Notes: generated from the sequence alone by a model not told the origin. 64,000 bases of DNA from Streptomyces sp. S.PB5 (GCF_030403745.1 NZ_JAQMWP010000006.1:310001-374000); one strand, 5' to 3'. Counted from the first letter of the stretch, positions 27,593 through 37,212 are shown. Program-made: numbers and translations.

Positions 27593-28600
27593 ATGGAACT
27601 TCACGACGTCTGGTTCGTGCTCATCGCCGTCCTGTGGACCGGCTACTTCTTCCTGGAGGGCTTCGACTTCGGAGTCGGTGTCCTCACCAAGCTGCTGGCC
27701 CGGAACCGGCCAGAGAAGCGGGTGCTGATCAACACCATCGGCCCCGTCTGGGACGGCAACGAGGTCTGGCTGCTCACGGCCGGCGGCGCGACCTTCGCCG
27801 CCTTCCCCGAGTGGTACGCCACGCTCTTCTCGGGCTTCTATCTGCCCCTGCTGCTCATCCTGGTCTGTCTGATCGTCCGCGGTGTCGCCTTCGAGTACCG
27901 GGTCAAGCGGCCCGAGGAGAACTGGCAGCGCAACTGGGAGACCGCGATCTTCTGGACCTCGCTGCTCCCGGCGTTCCTGTGGGGCGTGGCCTTCGGCAAC
28001 ATCGTGCACGGCGTGAAGATCGACCAGAACTTCGAGTACGTCGGCACCTTCTGGGACCTGCTCAACCCGTACGCCCTGCTCGGCGGAGTGGTGACGCTGA
28101 CGCTGTTCACCTTCCACGGGGCGGTGTTCACGGCGCTCAAGACGGTCGGGGAGATCCGGGAGCGGGCACGGAAGCTGGCGCTTCAGGTCGGGCTCGTGAC
28201 GGCCGCGGCGGCGCTGGTCTTCCTGCTGTGGACGCAGATCGACGGCGGCGACGGCAAGAGCCTGGTCGCCATGGTCGTGGCGGTCGTCGCCCTGGTCGCC
28301 GCTCTGCTGGCCAATCAGGCCGGGCGCGAGGGCTGGTCGTTCGCGCTGTCGGGCGTCACCATCGCGGCCGCCGTGGCGATGCTCTTCCTGACGCTTTTCC
28401 CGAACGTCATGCCGTCCTCGCTCAATGAGGACTGGAGCCTCACCGTCACCAACGCCTCGTCGAGCCCGTACACCCTGAAGATCATGACCTGGTGCGCGGT
28501 GATCGCCGCACCGGTCGTGATGGTCTACCAGGGCTGGACCTACTGGGTGTTCCGCAAGCGGATCGGTACGCAGCACATCGCGGCGGACGTCGCGCACTGA
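27593..28600 (+). CDS. cydB: Cytochrome bd quinol oxidase subunit II
   Basis: A 335-residue membrane partner of CydA with eight or nine hydrophobic segments. The family signatures FLEGFDFGVG and IGPVWDGNEVWLL are near the N-terminus. It starts 18 bp after cydA and is clearly co-transcribed. Length is normal. Confidence 0.96.
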   Translation: MELHDVWFVLIAVLWTGYFFLEGFDFGVGVLTKLLARNRPEKRVLINTIGPVWDGNEVWLLTAGGATFAAFPEWYATLFSGFYLPLLLILVCLIVRGVAFEYRVKRPEENWQRNWETAIFWTSLLPAFLWGVAFGNIVHGVKIDQNFEYVGTFWDLLNPYALLGGVVTLTLFTFHGAVFTALKTVGEIRERARKLALQVGLVTAAAALVFLLWTQIDGGDGKSLVAMVVAVVALVAALLANQAGREGWSFALSGVTIAAAVAMLFLTLFPNVMPSSLNEDWSLTVTNASSSPYTLKIMTWCAVIAAPVVMVYQGWTYWVFRKRIGTQHIAADVAH

Positions 28601-28629
28601 GGCCGAGCCGGGGCGTCCTGATTGGGGCA

Positions 28630-28645
28630 TGTTTCACGTGAAACA
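28630..28645. promoter_or_regulatory. parS site, perfect 16-mer in a 32-bp palindrome
   Basis: TGTTTCACGTGAAACA is the centre of a perfect 32-bp palindrome (28622-28653), with TTGGGGCA on the left and TGCCCCAA on the right. It lies between cydB and cydCD. Its RNA would be a strong hairpin inside the cyd transcript. Confidence 0.92.
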
Positions 28646-28675
28646 TGCCCCAAGGTCCCCGCTGAGAAGAGGGTG

Positions 28676-28691
28676 TGTTTCACGTGAAACC
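28676..28691. promoter_or_regulatory. parS site overlapping the cydCD start
   Basis: TGTTTCACGTGAAACC has one mismatch, at the last base. It is 46 bp from the previous parS, and the GTG start of cydCD (28684) is its central GTG. Confidence 0.85.
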
Positions 28692-31600
28692 GATCGATCC
28701 GCGTCTGCTGCGGTACGCCCGGGCCACCCGGCTCTTCATGGTGGCCGTCGTCGGTCTGGGTGCCGTCGGGGCGGCGCTGGTCATCGCTCAGGCGATGCTC
28801 ATCGCCGAAGTGGTGGTCGGTGCCTTCCAGCACGGTCTCTCCGTCTCCGAACTCCGCACTCCCCTGCTGCTGTTGGTAGCGGTCGCGGGTGGCCGTGCCC
28901 TGGTCTCCTGGCTCACCGAACTCGCCGCGCACCGGGCGAGCGCGGCGGTGAAGTCGGAGCTGCGGGGGCGGTTGCTGGAGCGGGCCGCGACGCTGGGGCC
29001 GGGCTGGCTCGGCGGACAGCGGACCGGATCGCTGGTCGCGTTGGCCACACGCGGAGTCGACGCCCTCGACGACTACTTCTCGCGCTATCTCCCGCAGTTG
29101 GGCCTTGCGGTGGTGGTGCCGGTGGCGGTCCTGGCCCGGATCGTCACCGAGGACTGGGTCTCGGCGGCCATCATCGTCGGCACGCTCCCTCTCATCCCGA
29201 TCTTCATGGTGCTCATCGGCTGGGCCACACAGTCCCGGATGGACCGTCAGTGGCAGCTGCTGTCCCGGCTGTCCGGGCACTTCCTGGACGTCGTTGCTGG
29301 GCTGCCGACCCTGAAGGTCTTCGGACGGGCCAAGGCGCAGGCCGACTCGATCCGGCGCATCACCGGCGAGTACCGACGGGCGACCATGCGGACGCTGCGC
29401 ATCGCCTTCATCTCCTCCTTCGCCCTGGAGCTGCTCTCCACGCTGTCGGTGGCGCTGGTCGCCGTGACGATCGGCATGCGGCTCGTGCACGGCGAGATGG
29501 ACCTGTACATCGGCCTGGTCATCCTCGTGCTGGCGCCCGAGGCGTATCTGCCGCTGCGCCAGGTGGGGGCGCAGTACCACGCGGCGGCGGAGGGGCTGGC
29601 CGCCGCCGAGGAGATCTTCGAGGTGCTGGAGACGCCGGTGCCGGCGTCGGGTACCCGTGCCGTGCCGACGGACGGCACGCTGGCCTTCGAAGGGCTCGCC
29701 GTCCGCTACCCCGGCCGGGCCGGGGACGTCGTCTCCGACGTCTCCTTCGCTGTCGAGCCCGGGGAGACGGTCGCCCTCGTCGGACCGAGCGGCGCGGGCA
29801 AGTCCACGCTGCTGAACGTCCTGCTGGGGTTCGTACCGCCCGCCGAGGGGCGGGTCTCGGTCGGGGGAGTCGATCTCGCCGAGGCCGACCTCGATCAGTG
29901 GCGGTCGCAGGTCGCGTGGGTGCCGCAGCGGCCGCACCTGTTCGCCGGGAGCATCGCCGAGAACGTACGGCTGGCTCGGCCCGACGCGGACGACGACGCG
30001 GTGCGGCAGGCGCTCGGGGACGCCGGGGCGCTGGAGTTCGTCGACGCGTTGCCGCAGGGCGTCGGGACCGTGCTCGGGGAGGACGGGGCCGGGCTGTCCG
30101 CCGGGCAGCGGCAGCGGCTCGCGCTGGCCCGGGCGTTCCTCGCGGACCGGCCGGTGCTGCTGCTCGACGAGCCGACGGCGGCGCTCGACGGGGCGACCGA
30201 GGCGGAGGTCGTGGCGGCGGTACGACGGCTGGCGGTGGGGCGGACGGTGCTGCTCGTCGTGCACCGGCCGGCGTTGCTGGGGGTGGCGGACCGGGTGGTG
30301 CGGCTGGCGGAGTCGGCCGCGGATTCCTCGGGTGTCGTGGTGGGCGCGGCGGTTCGCGGCGTGGGTGGCGGCGGTCCGGTGGCCGGTGGCGAGGGCGGGC
30401 TGGTGGCCGGTGGCGGGCGGCGCGCGGCCGACGGTGATGTCTCTCCCGGCGGCGGGGTGCGGGCCGCAGGTGCTCCGGGCGCCGCCGATGCCCCGGGCAA
30501 GGGGGCCGACGTCGGCGGGCGGGGTGTGCTGGCCCGCGTCCGTGCCATGGCCGCCCCCCGGCGCGGGAGCCTCACGCTCGCCCTGTTGCTCGGCAGCCTC
30601 GCGCTCGGCAGTGCCGTGGGGCTCATGGCCACCTCCGGGTGGCTCATCTCGCGGGCCTCGCAGCAGCCGCCGGTGCTGTATCTGATGGTGGCCGTGACGG
30701 CGACGCGGGCCTTCGGGATCGGCCGGGCCGTGTTCCGGTACGCGGAGCGGCTGGTGTCGCACGACGCCGTGCTGCGGATGCTCGCCGACACCCGGGTCGC
30801 CGTCTATCGGCGGCTCGAGCGGCTGGCGCCCGCCGGGCTGCGGCAGACCCGTCGCGGCGATCTGCTGTCCCGGCTCGTTGCCGACGTCGACGCCCTGCAG
30901 GACTACTGGCTGCGCTGGCTGCTGCCCGCTGGAGCCGCGGCGGTGGTGTCCGCGGCGTCCGTCGGCTTCACCGCCTGGCTGCTGCCCGAGGCCGGTGCCG
31001 TGCTCGCCGTCGGACTGCTGGCGGCCGGGGCCGGAGTCCCGTTGGTCACCGGTGCGGTGGCCCGGCGTGCCGAGCGGCGGCTGGCCCCCGCGCGCGGGGT
31101 GCTGGCGACCCGGGTGACCGACCTGCTCACCGGGACCGCCGAACTGGCCGTCGCCGGCGCCCTGCCCGCCCGTACCGCCGAGGCCCGGCAGGCCGACGGG
31201 GTGCTCGCGAGGATCGCCTCGCGCGCCGCCACCGCCACCGCGCTCGGCGACGGGCTCACCGCGCTGGTCTCCGGACTGACCGTCGCCGCCACCGCCCTGG
31301 TGGGCGCCCAGGGCGTCGCCGACGGGCGGCTGAGCGGCGTCACCATGGCCGTCGTCGTGCTCACCCCGATGGCCGCCTTCGAGGCCGTCCTCGGGCTCCC
31401 GCTGGCCGTGCAGTACCGCCAGCGGGTCCGCAAGAGCGCGGAGCGGGTCTACGAGGTGCTGGACGCGCCGGAGCCGGTACGGGAACCGGAACAGCCGCAG
31501 AAGGCGCCCGCGTCGCCGTTCCCGGTCGCCGTGAAGGGGCTGTCCGCCCGGTACGCCGGGCAGGACCGGGACGCCCTCACCGGAGTCGACCTCACGCTCG

Positions 31601-32268
31601 CGGAGGGTCGCCGGATCGCCGTCGTAGGCCCGTCCGGGTCAGGCAAGACGACTCTCGCGCAGGTGCTGCTGCGGTTCCTGGACGCGAAGGACGGTGCGTA
31701 CACGCTGGGCGGCGTGGACGCGTACGCGCTGCGGGGCGACGACGTACGGAGGTCCGTCGGGCTGTGTGCCCAGGACGCGCATCTCTTCGACAGCTCGCTG
31801 CGCGAGAATTTGCTGCTCGCCAAGAAGGGCGCCACCGAGGACGAGCTGCGTGACGTCTTGAAGCGGGCCCGGCTGCTGGAGTGGGCCGACGGGCTGCCCG
31901 ACGGGCTGGACACACTGGTCGGAGAGCACGGGGCGCGGCTGTCCGGCGGTCAGCGGCAGCGGCTCGCGCTGGCCCGTGCGCTGCTCGCCGACTTCCCCGT
32001 CCTGGTCCTCGACGAGCCCGCCGAACATCTCGACCTGCCCACGGCCGACGCGCTCACCGCCGATCTGCTGGCCGCCACCGAGGGGCGTACGACGCTGCTC
32101 ATCACCCATCGGCTGGCCGGCCTTGAGACGGTGGACGAGGTGATCGTGCTGGACGAGGGGCGAATCGTGCAGCGGGGTTCCTACGCCGAGCTGGCCGCCG
32201 TGGCGGGGCCGCTGCGGGGGATGGTGGAGCGGGAGGCGGAGTCGGAGGTGCCGGCGCTCACCGCATGA
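28684..32268 (+). CDS. cydCD: Fused CydD-CydC ABC exporter
   Basis: An ABC exporter of about 1194 residues in which both half-transporters are fused. The first membrane domain spans about 10-330, its ATPase has Walker A GPSGAGKST near 367 and signature LSAGQRQ. A Gly/Ala-rich linker at about 545-620 follows. The second membrane domain spans about 625-920, and its ATPase has GPSGSGKTT near 982 and signature LSGGQRQ. CydDC exports thiols (cysteine, glutathione in E. coli) and is needed to assemble cytochrome bd. GTG 28684 is chosen because the AGAGGG site lies 10 bp before it; GTG 28675 is too close. The start codon is inside a parS. Confidence 0.93.
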   Translation: MKPIDPRLLRYARATRLFMVAVVGLGAVGAALVIAQAMLIAEVVVGAFQHGLSVSELRTPLLLLVAVAGGRALVSWLTELAAHRASAAVKSELRGRLLERAATLGPGWLGGQRTGSLVALATRGVDALDDYFSRYLPQLGLAVVVPVAVLARIVTEDWVSAAIIVGTLPLIPIFMVLIGWATQSRMDRQWQLLSRLSGHFLDVVAGLPTLKVFGRAKAQADSIRRITGEYRRATMRTLRIAFISSFALELLSTLSVALVAVTIGMRLVHGEMDLYIGLVILVLAPEAYLPLRQVGAQYHAAAEGLAAAEEIFEVLETPVPASGTRAVPTDGTLAFEGLAVRYPGRAGDVVSDVSFAVEPGETVALVGPSGAGKSTLLNVLLGFVPPAEGRVSVGGVDLAEADLDQWRSQVAWVPQRPHLFAGSIAENVRLARPDADDDAVRQALGDAGALEFVDALPQGVGTVLGEDGAGLSAGQRQRLALARAFLADRPVLLLDEPTAALDGATEAEVVAAVRRLAVGRTVLLVVHRPALLGVADRVVRLAESAADSSGVVVGAAVRGVGGGGPVAGGEGGLVAGGGRRAADGDVSPGGGVRAAGAPGAADAPGKGADVGGRGVLARVRAMAAPRRGSLTLALLLGSLALGSAVGLMATSGWLISRASQQPPVLYLMVAVTATRAFGIGRAVFRYAERLVSHDAVLRMLADTRVAVYRRLERLAPAGLRQTRRGDLLSRLVADVDALQDYWLRWLLPAGAAAVVSAASVGFTAWLLPEAGAVLAVGLLAAGAGVPLVTGAVARRAERRLAPARGVLATRVTDLLTGTAELAVAGALPARTAEARQADGVLARIASRAATATALGDGLTALVSGLTVAATALVGAQGVADGRLSGVTMAVVVLTPMAAFEAVLGLPLAVQYRQRVRKSAERVYEVLDAPEPVREPEQPQKAPASPFPVAVKGLSARYAGQDRDALTGVDLTLAEGRRIAVVGPSGSGKTTLAQVLLRFLDAKDGAYTLGGVDAYALRGDDVRRSVGLCAQDAHLFDSSLRENLLLAKKGATEDELRDVLKRARLLEWADGLPDGLDTLVGEHGARLSGGQRQRLALARALLADFPVLVLDEPAEHLDLPTADALTADLLAATEGRTTLLITHRLAGLETVDEVIVLDEGRIVQRGSYAELAAVAGPLRGMVEREAESEVPALTA

Positions 32269-32325
32269 GCCGGCCTTCGAGAATCTCGACTTTCTGTATT
32301 AAATGGGACTAATTACGCTCGGCTC

Positions 32326-34008
32326 ATGTCCGACGAACCGTCCCCCGGTCCCCTGCCCCAGGCCCTGCCGGCCGAGCTGACCGCGCGGGTGCCGCAGCTG
32401 CTGGAGGCGATGCGGTCCGTCGGCAGCGGTCTTGAGCTGCACTCCACGCTGGACCGGATCTGCGAGACGGCGGCCGCGCTGACGGACGCCCGCTATGCGG
32501 CGATCGGAGTCGTCGACGAGGACGGCCGGGGGCTCGCCGACTTCGTCTTCCACGGCGTCGACGAGGCGACCGCGCGGCGCATCGGACGGCTGCCGGACGG
32601 CCACCGGGGGCTGCTCGGCGCGCTGATCCGGGACCCGGAGCCGGTCCGGCTCGCGGATCTCACCACCGACCCGCGCTCCTGCGGCTTCCCCGAGCACCAC
32701 CCGCCGATGCGCGGCTTCCTCGGGGTCCCGATCCGGGTGCAGGGGGAGGTCTTCGGGAACCTGTATCTGACGGAGAAACACGGCGGCGAGCCGTTCAACG
32801 ACTACGACCTCAACATGGTCCGGGTCCTGGCCACGGAAGCCGGGATCGCCATCGGCAACGCCCGGCTGTACGAGGCCGCCAAGCAGCGCGAGCGCTGGAT
32901 CGACGGATCGGTCGCCGTCACCACCGCCCTGCTGTCGGGCGGCGACGCCGACGACGCCCTCGAGGTCGTCGCGGAGCAGGCCCGTCGCCTGTCGGGTTCG
33001 GCGGCCGGGATCGTGCTGCTGCCCGCCGACGAGGGCGGCCTGGAGATCGCCGCGGTGGCCGCGGACCAGCCGTCGGGCGCCCTGGGCACGGTCGTCCCGC
33101 CGGAGAGCAAGGTCGTCACCGAACTCCTCGACGGACAGGCCGTGTTCATGGACGACGCGGCCGCAGACCCGCGCATGATCACCGGCCTCGCGTGCGGCTA
33201 CGGGCCGACCATGCTGCTGCCCCTGCACAGCGACGGACGAGTGCTGGGCGCCCTCGTGACGCCTCGCGCGCGAGGGGAGCGGCCGTTCACGGAGACGGAA
33301 CGCACCCTCGCGATCCAGTTCGCCTCACAGGCCGCCCTCGCGCTGATGATGGCCGACGCACAGCGCGACCGGGAACGGCTCGCGGTCTACGAGGACCGTG
33401 ATCGCATCGCCCGTGACCTGCACGACCTGGTCATCCAGCGGCTGTTCGCCACCGGGATGATGCTGGAGAGCGCACAGCGCAGGTCGGTCGTGCCCGAGGT
33501 GCGCAAGGGTGTGGGCCAGGCCGTCGACGAACTCGACGTCACCATCCAGGAGATCCGCACCGCGATCTTCGCGCTGCAACAGGGGCCCGCGGAGGCCCCG
33601 GCAGGGCTGCGCACCCGCGTCCTGCGGGAGATCAACACCGCGGCCGTGCCCCTCGGGTTCAAGCCCTCCCACCGTTTCGTCGGACCCGTCGACGCCCTCG
33701 TCGGCGACCTCACCGGCAAGAACCTCATCGCGGCCCTGCGCGAGGCCCTCTCCAACGCCTTCCGGCACGCCGGGGCCTCCCGGATCGCCGTCGTCGTCGA
33801 CGCGACGGCCACCCTGCCGGACGGGCGGAAGGGCGTCCGCCTGACCGTCGCGGACGACGGCGTCGGCATCCCCGAGGGCGGTCGGCGCAGCGGCCTGAAG
33901 AACCTCAAGCGGCGCGCCGAATCGCTGGGCGGCGACAGCCGGCACGGGCCGGGCCTCGGGGAGGACGGCGGGGGGACGACGGTGGTGTGGGAGGCGCCGC
34001 TCGAATAG
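32326..34008 (+). CDS. GAF-domain histidine kinase (DevS/DosT-like)
   Basis: A 560-residue cytosolic sensor: GAF domains at about 38-185 and 205-345, then a NarL-type kinase core. The phospho-accepting His366 lies in RDLHDLVIQRLFATGM, the N-box is EALSNAFRH (473-481) and the G-box DDGVG is at 510-514. The GFPEHHPPMRGFLGVP segment in GAF-1 matches the region of mycobacterial DevS that supplies the haem-ligating His, so oxygen or redox sensing is likely. No response regulator adjoins it. Its place 57 bp after cydCD suggests a link with respiration. Confidence 0.9.
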   Translation: MSDEPSPGPLPQALPAELTARVPQLLEAMRSVGSGLELHSTLDRICETAAALTDARYAAIGVVDEDGRGLADFVFHGVDEATARRIGRLPDGHRGLLGALIRDPEPVRLADLTTDPRSCGFPEHHPPMRGFLGVPIRVQGEVFGNLYLTEKHGGEPFNDYDLNMVRVLATEAGIAIGNARLYEAAKQRERWIDGSVAVTTALLSGGDADDALEVVAEQARRLSGSAAGIVLLPADEGGLEIAAVAADQPSGALGTVVPPESKVVTELLDGQAVFMDDAAADPRMITGLACGYGPTMLLPLHSDGRVLGALVTPRARGERPFTETERTLAIQFASQAALALMMADAQRDRERLAVYEDRDRIARDLHDLVIQRLFATGMMLESAQRRSVVPEVRKGVGQAVDELDVTIQEIRTAIFALQQGPAEAPAGLRTRVLREINTAAVPLGFKPSHRFVGPVDALVGDLTGKNLIAALREALSNAFRHAGASRIAVVVDATATLPDGRKGVRLTVADDGVGIPEGGRRSGLKNLKRRAESLGGDSRHGPGLGEDGGGTTVVWEAPLE

Positions 34009-34166
34009 CGGGCAGCCCTCCGTGGACCGACCCGTGTGACGTGCCGTCAACCAGGATCCCGGCGGCGCCTGTTCGGTCGTACGACTGCGCCATACGGAGC
34101 CGTGATTCCCCCGGCTGTACGACTTGAACATGCCCCCGCCCTGCTCCCGGGGTCACGATCGCTGGC

Positions 34167-35222
34167 ATGCGACTGTCCCGCCGCCATCCGCTGCTCGTCC
34201 CGGCGTTGCTGTGTGCGCTCGCCGTGCTCGCGGCCCGCCCCACCGACGCCGCGGAGAAGCAGGGCGACGGCACCGACTCCGGGATCAGTGCGCAGGTGGC
34301 GAGGCTGTACGAGGACGCGGCCGTCGCGACGCAGCAGTACGAGAAGGGGCGGCAGGAGGCGAAGGTGCAGCGGGCGCGGGCGCAGCGGTTCGAGACGCTG
34401 CTCGGCCGGGAGCGGCAGGACATCGCCGTCATGCACGAGGACCTGGGCCGGATCGCGCGCGCTCAGTACCGCAACGGCGGCGACCTTCCGCTCACCGCGC
34501 AGATCATCCTCGCCGGGAGCCCGGAGGAGCTGATGCGTGGTCAGCAGGTCTTCTCCCAGGCGAACCTGGCGGTGGACAACGCCATCGAGAAGAGCCGTCG
34601 GGCCGAGGCACGGCTGGCGAAGGACGAGGCGAAGGCTGCCGCGGAGTGGCAGGCGCTGGAGCAGCAGAACGTCGAACTCGCCGCCTTGAAGAAGGACATC
34701 GGGCAGAAGCTCGAAGAGGCGCGCCGGCAGTTGCAGGGCCAGGCGGACGCGTCGGTCGCCGCCGGCGCCTGCCGTGGCGCCGTCCGCCTCGACCAACCGC
34801 CCACGCCGGTCGCGGGCGCGTGGATGACGCCGGTGGAGACGTACGAACTGTCCGCCGGCTTCGGCAGCGGCGGCTCACGATGGGCGAACCGGCACACCGG
34901 GCAGGACTTCGCGGTGCCGATCGGCACACCGGTGCGGTCGGTCGGCGCGGGCCGGGTGGTGAAGGTGTCCTGCGGCGGCGCCTTCGGCATCGAGATCGTG
35001 ATCGAGCACGCGGGCGGCTACTACACGCAGTACGCCCATCTCGCCGCCGTCACCGTCGACCAGGGGGAGCGGGTGGCGCCGGGGCAGTGGATCGGCCAGT
35101 CCGGCACCACCGGCAACTCCACCGGACCCCACCTGCACTTCGAGGTCCGGGTGACACCGGAACTGGGCTCATCGGTGGACCCGGTGCCATGGCTGGCCTC
35201 GCGGGGCGTGCCCCTCGGCTGA
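34167..35222 (+). CDS. Secreted M23 metallopeptidase with coiled coil
   Basis: A 351-residue exported peptidoglycan hydrolase. A signal peptide (RRHPLLVPALLCALAVLAARPTDA type, residues 1-28) is followed by a Glu/Gln/Lys/Arg-rich coiled coil at about 40-200 and an M23 (LytM/peptidase family) domain at about 225-345. Zinc-site motifs HTGQDFAVP near 243 and HLHFEV near 322 are intact, so catalytic activity is expected. The layout is that of EnvC/NlpD-type proteins. It is probably not co-transcribed with the kinase 158 bp upstream. Confidence 0.9.
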   Translation: MRLSRRHPLLVPALLCALAVLAARPTDAAEKQGDGTDSGISAQVARLYEDAAVATQQYEKGRQEAKVQRARAQRFETLLGRERQDIAVMHEDLGRIARAQYRNGGDLPLTAQIILAGSPEELMRGQQVFSQANLAVDNAIEKSRRAEARLAKDEAKAAAEWQALEQQNVELAALKKDIGQKLEEARRQLQGQADASVAAGACRGAVRLDQPPTPVAGAWMTPVETYELSAGFGSGGSRWANRHTGQDFAVPIGTPVRSVGAGRVVKVSCGGAFGIEIVIEHAGGYYTQYAHLAAVTVDQGERVAPGQWIGQSGTTGNSTGPHLHFEVRVTPELGSSVDPVPWLASRGVPLG

Positions 35223-35230
35223 AGCGGCCG

Positions 35231-35279
35231 AACCACTGAGGCCGATGAAGCCGTTGAACCACTGAGGCCGACGAAGCCG
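35231..35279. repeat. Two-copy direct repeat after the M23 gene
   Basis: AACCACTGAGGCCGATGAAG plus CCG (35231-35253) recurs at 35257-35279 with one C-for-T change, period 26. It lies between convergent genes. It has no clear hairpin. Confidence 0.7.
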
Positions 35280-35288
35280 CGGAAACGG

Positions 35289-36155
35289 CTAGCGCCGCGC
35301 CAGCATCTGCTCGATGACGACCGCCACCCCGTCCTCGTTGTTCGCGACCGTCCGCCCCGAGGCCGCCGCGATCACATCGGGGTGCGCGTTGCCCATCGCG
35401 TACGACTGTCCCGCCCAGGTCAGCATCTCGACGTCGTTCGGCATGTCCCCGAACGCGACGACCTCCTCGTGCGAGATCCCGCGCTCGGCGCAGCACAGGG
35501 CCAGGGTGCTGGCCTTGGAGACGCCGGGGCCGCTGATCTCCAGCAGGGCGCTGGGGCTGGAGCGGGTGACATTGGCGATGTCGCCGATGGCGAGGCGGGC
35601 GACGGTGAGGAAGGCGTCCGGGTCGAGCGTGGGATGGAAGGCGAGGATCTTCAGGACCGGCTCGTCGGCGCCCGGACCCTCCGGCGCCAGCAGCTTCTCG
35701 GCGGGCTGGAGCTCGTCGGGGATCTCCATGTGCAGCTTGGGATAGTCCGGCTCCTGGTGGAAGCCGTAGGTCTGCTCCACTGCGTACACCGTGCCCGGCG
35801 CCGCGTCCCGCAGCAGCCGTACGGCCTCCAGTGCGTTCTCCCGCGTCAGCTCCCGCACCTTCACGAACCGGTGGGCGCCGGGGCCGCCGTGCAGGTCGAC
35901 CACGGCGGCGCCGTTCCCGCAGATCGCCAGGCCGTGGCCGTGGACGTGGTCGCTGACGACGTCCATCCAGCGCGCGGGGCGGCCGGTGACGAAGAAGACC
36001 TCGATGCCCGCCTCCTCGGCGGCGGCGAGGGCCGCGACCGTGCGCGGGGAGACGGACTTGTCGTCCCGCAGCAGGGTGCCGTCGAGGTCGGTGGCTATCA
36101 GGCGTGGCGGGACTATGGCGGCCGGGGTCTCGGGCTGTCGAGTCGCTGAGGTCAC
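35289..36155 (-). CDS. Cof-type HAD phosphatase
   Basis: A 288-residue HAD-IIB hydrolase. Motif I IATDLDGTLLRDD starts near 21, motif II is VFFVTGRP, and motif III/IV reads KASTLALCC ... VAFGDMPNDVEML. Typical substrates are sugar phosphates, FMN or PLP. GTG 36155 is chosen because GGGAG precedes it by 9 bp; an ATG 6 codons upstream lacks a site. A second Cof-type gene of similar design lies next to serS (46441-47259), about 11 kb away. Confidence 0.88.
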   Translation of the reverse strand: MTSATRQPETPAAIVPPRLIATDLDGTLLRDDKSVSPRTVAALAAAEEAGIEVFFVTGRPARWMDVVSDHVHGHGLAICGNGAAVVDLHGGPGAHRFVKVRELTRENALEAVRLLRDAAPGTVYAVEQTYGFHQEPDYPKLHMEIPDELQPAEKLLAPEGPGADEPVLKILAFHPTLDPDAFLTVARLAIGDIANVTRSSPSALLEISGPGVSKASTLALCCAERGISHEEVVAFGDMPNDVEMLTWAGQSYAMGNAHPDVIAAASGRTVANNEDGVAVVIEQMLARR

Positions 36156-36249
36156 CCAGCCATTCTCCCGCATATGCCCGCACGGTCGTGCGGGAGCCCG
36201 CACATGTGAGTAGTTACCGCCCCCACCAGCACGATCACACTCCGTGTGG

Positions 36250-37161
36250 TCAGCGCAGCTGCGCCGGGGCCTCCATGGCGATCTGCTCGAAGACCTTCTC
36301 GTCCGTGGCGAAGTCCGAATCGGGGATCGGCCAGTGGACGACGATCTCCGTGAAGCCCAACTCCCGGTGCCTGCCCGCGAACTCCACGAACGCGTCGAGC
36401 GACTGAAGCGGCCGACCGCGGTCCGGGGTGAATCCGGTGAGCAGGATCTTGTCGAGGCCGGCCGCGTCACGGCCGATCTCCGCGCAGGCGTCGGCGAGCT
36501 TCTCGACCTGCCCACGAATGGCTTGAATCGACTGTTCAGGAGTGCCGTTCTCGTGCAGCTTTGGGTCGCCCGTAGTCACCCACGCCTGTCCGTACCGGGC
36601 GGCGAGCTTGAGTCCGCGCGGGCCGGTGGCCGCCACCGCGAAGGGCAGCCGGGGCCGCTGCACACAGCCCGGGATGTTCCGCGCCTCGTGCGCCGAGTAG
36701 AAGTCGCCCTCGTACGACACCCCGTTCTCGCCGTCTTCGGTCAGCAGCCGGTCCAGCAGCCGCACGAACTCCGCGAACCGGTCGGCCCGCTCACGCGGTG
36801 TCCACGGCTCCTGGCCGAGCGCCGTGGCGTCGAAGCCGGTGCCGCCCGCGCCGATGCCGAGGGCGACGCGGCCACCGGAGATGTCGTCGAGGGAGATCAG
36901 TTCCTTGGCGAGGGTCACCGGGTGCCGGAAGTTCGGCGAGGTCACCAGGGTGCCCAGCCGCAGCTGGTCGGTGACGGCCGCGGCGGCGGTCAGCGTCGGC
37001 ACGGCACCGAACCACGGGCCGTCCCGGAAGCTGCGCCAGGACAGATGGTCGTAGGTGTACCCGGTGTGGAAGCCGAGCTCCTCCGCTCGCTGCCATGCCT
37101 CACGGCTCCCCTCGTTCCAGCGGCGGTACGGGAGGATCACGGTGCTCAGACGCAGACTCAT
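36250..37161 (-). CDS. LLM-class F420-dependent oxidoreductase
   Basis: A 303-residue luciferase-like monooxygenase-fold protein, most like actinobacterial F420-dependent reductases. Visible features are the TYDHLSWRSFRDGPWFG strand, the LGTLVTSPNFRHPVTLAKE segment and GRVALGIGAGG, all typical of the family. ATG 37161 is chosen at the start of the barrel; the longer frame begins next to parS. The substrate is unknown. Confidence 0.88.
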   Translation of the reverse strand: MSLRLSTVILPYRRWNEGSREAWQRAEELGFHTGYTYDHLSWRSFRDGPWFGAVPTLTAAAAVTDQLRLGTLVTSPNFRHPVTLAKELISLDDISGGRVALGIGAGGTGFDATALGQEPWTPRERADRFAEFVRLLDRLLTEDGENGVSYEGDFYSAHEARNIPGCVQRPRLPFAVAATGPRGLKLAARYGQAWVTTGDPKLHENGTPEQSIQAIRGQVEKLADACAEIGRDAAGLDKILLTGFTPDRGRPLQSLDAFVEFAGRHRELGFTEIVVHWPIPDSDFATDEKVFEQIAMEAPAQLR

Positions 37162-37185
37162 GGTTCGAGCGTATGCGGCTGAACG

Positions 37186-37201
37186 GGTTTCACGTGAAAC
37201 A
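37186..37201. promoter_or_regulatory. parS site (one mismatch)
   Basis: GGTTTCACGTGAAACA differs from consensus only at base 1, with a perfect 14-bp core. It lies between the stop of the 155-residue gene and the start of the LLM gene. Confidence 0.88.
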
Positions 37202-37212
37202 GTCACCGAAGG

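Noticed and set aside
26042..28630. 862-codon open frame on the minus strand across cydA and cydB
   Set aside because: It is antisense to two certain genes and has the His/Gln/Asp/Arg-rich composition of a shadow frame in high-GC coding DNA.
28540..30762. 740-codon minus frame across cydCD
   Set aside because: Antisense to a clear ABC exporter, low-complexity composition, and no recognisable domain.
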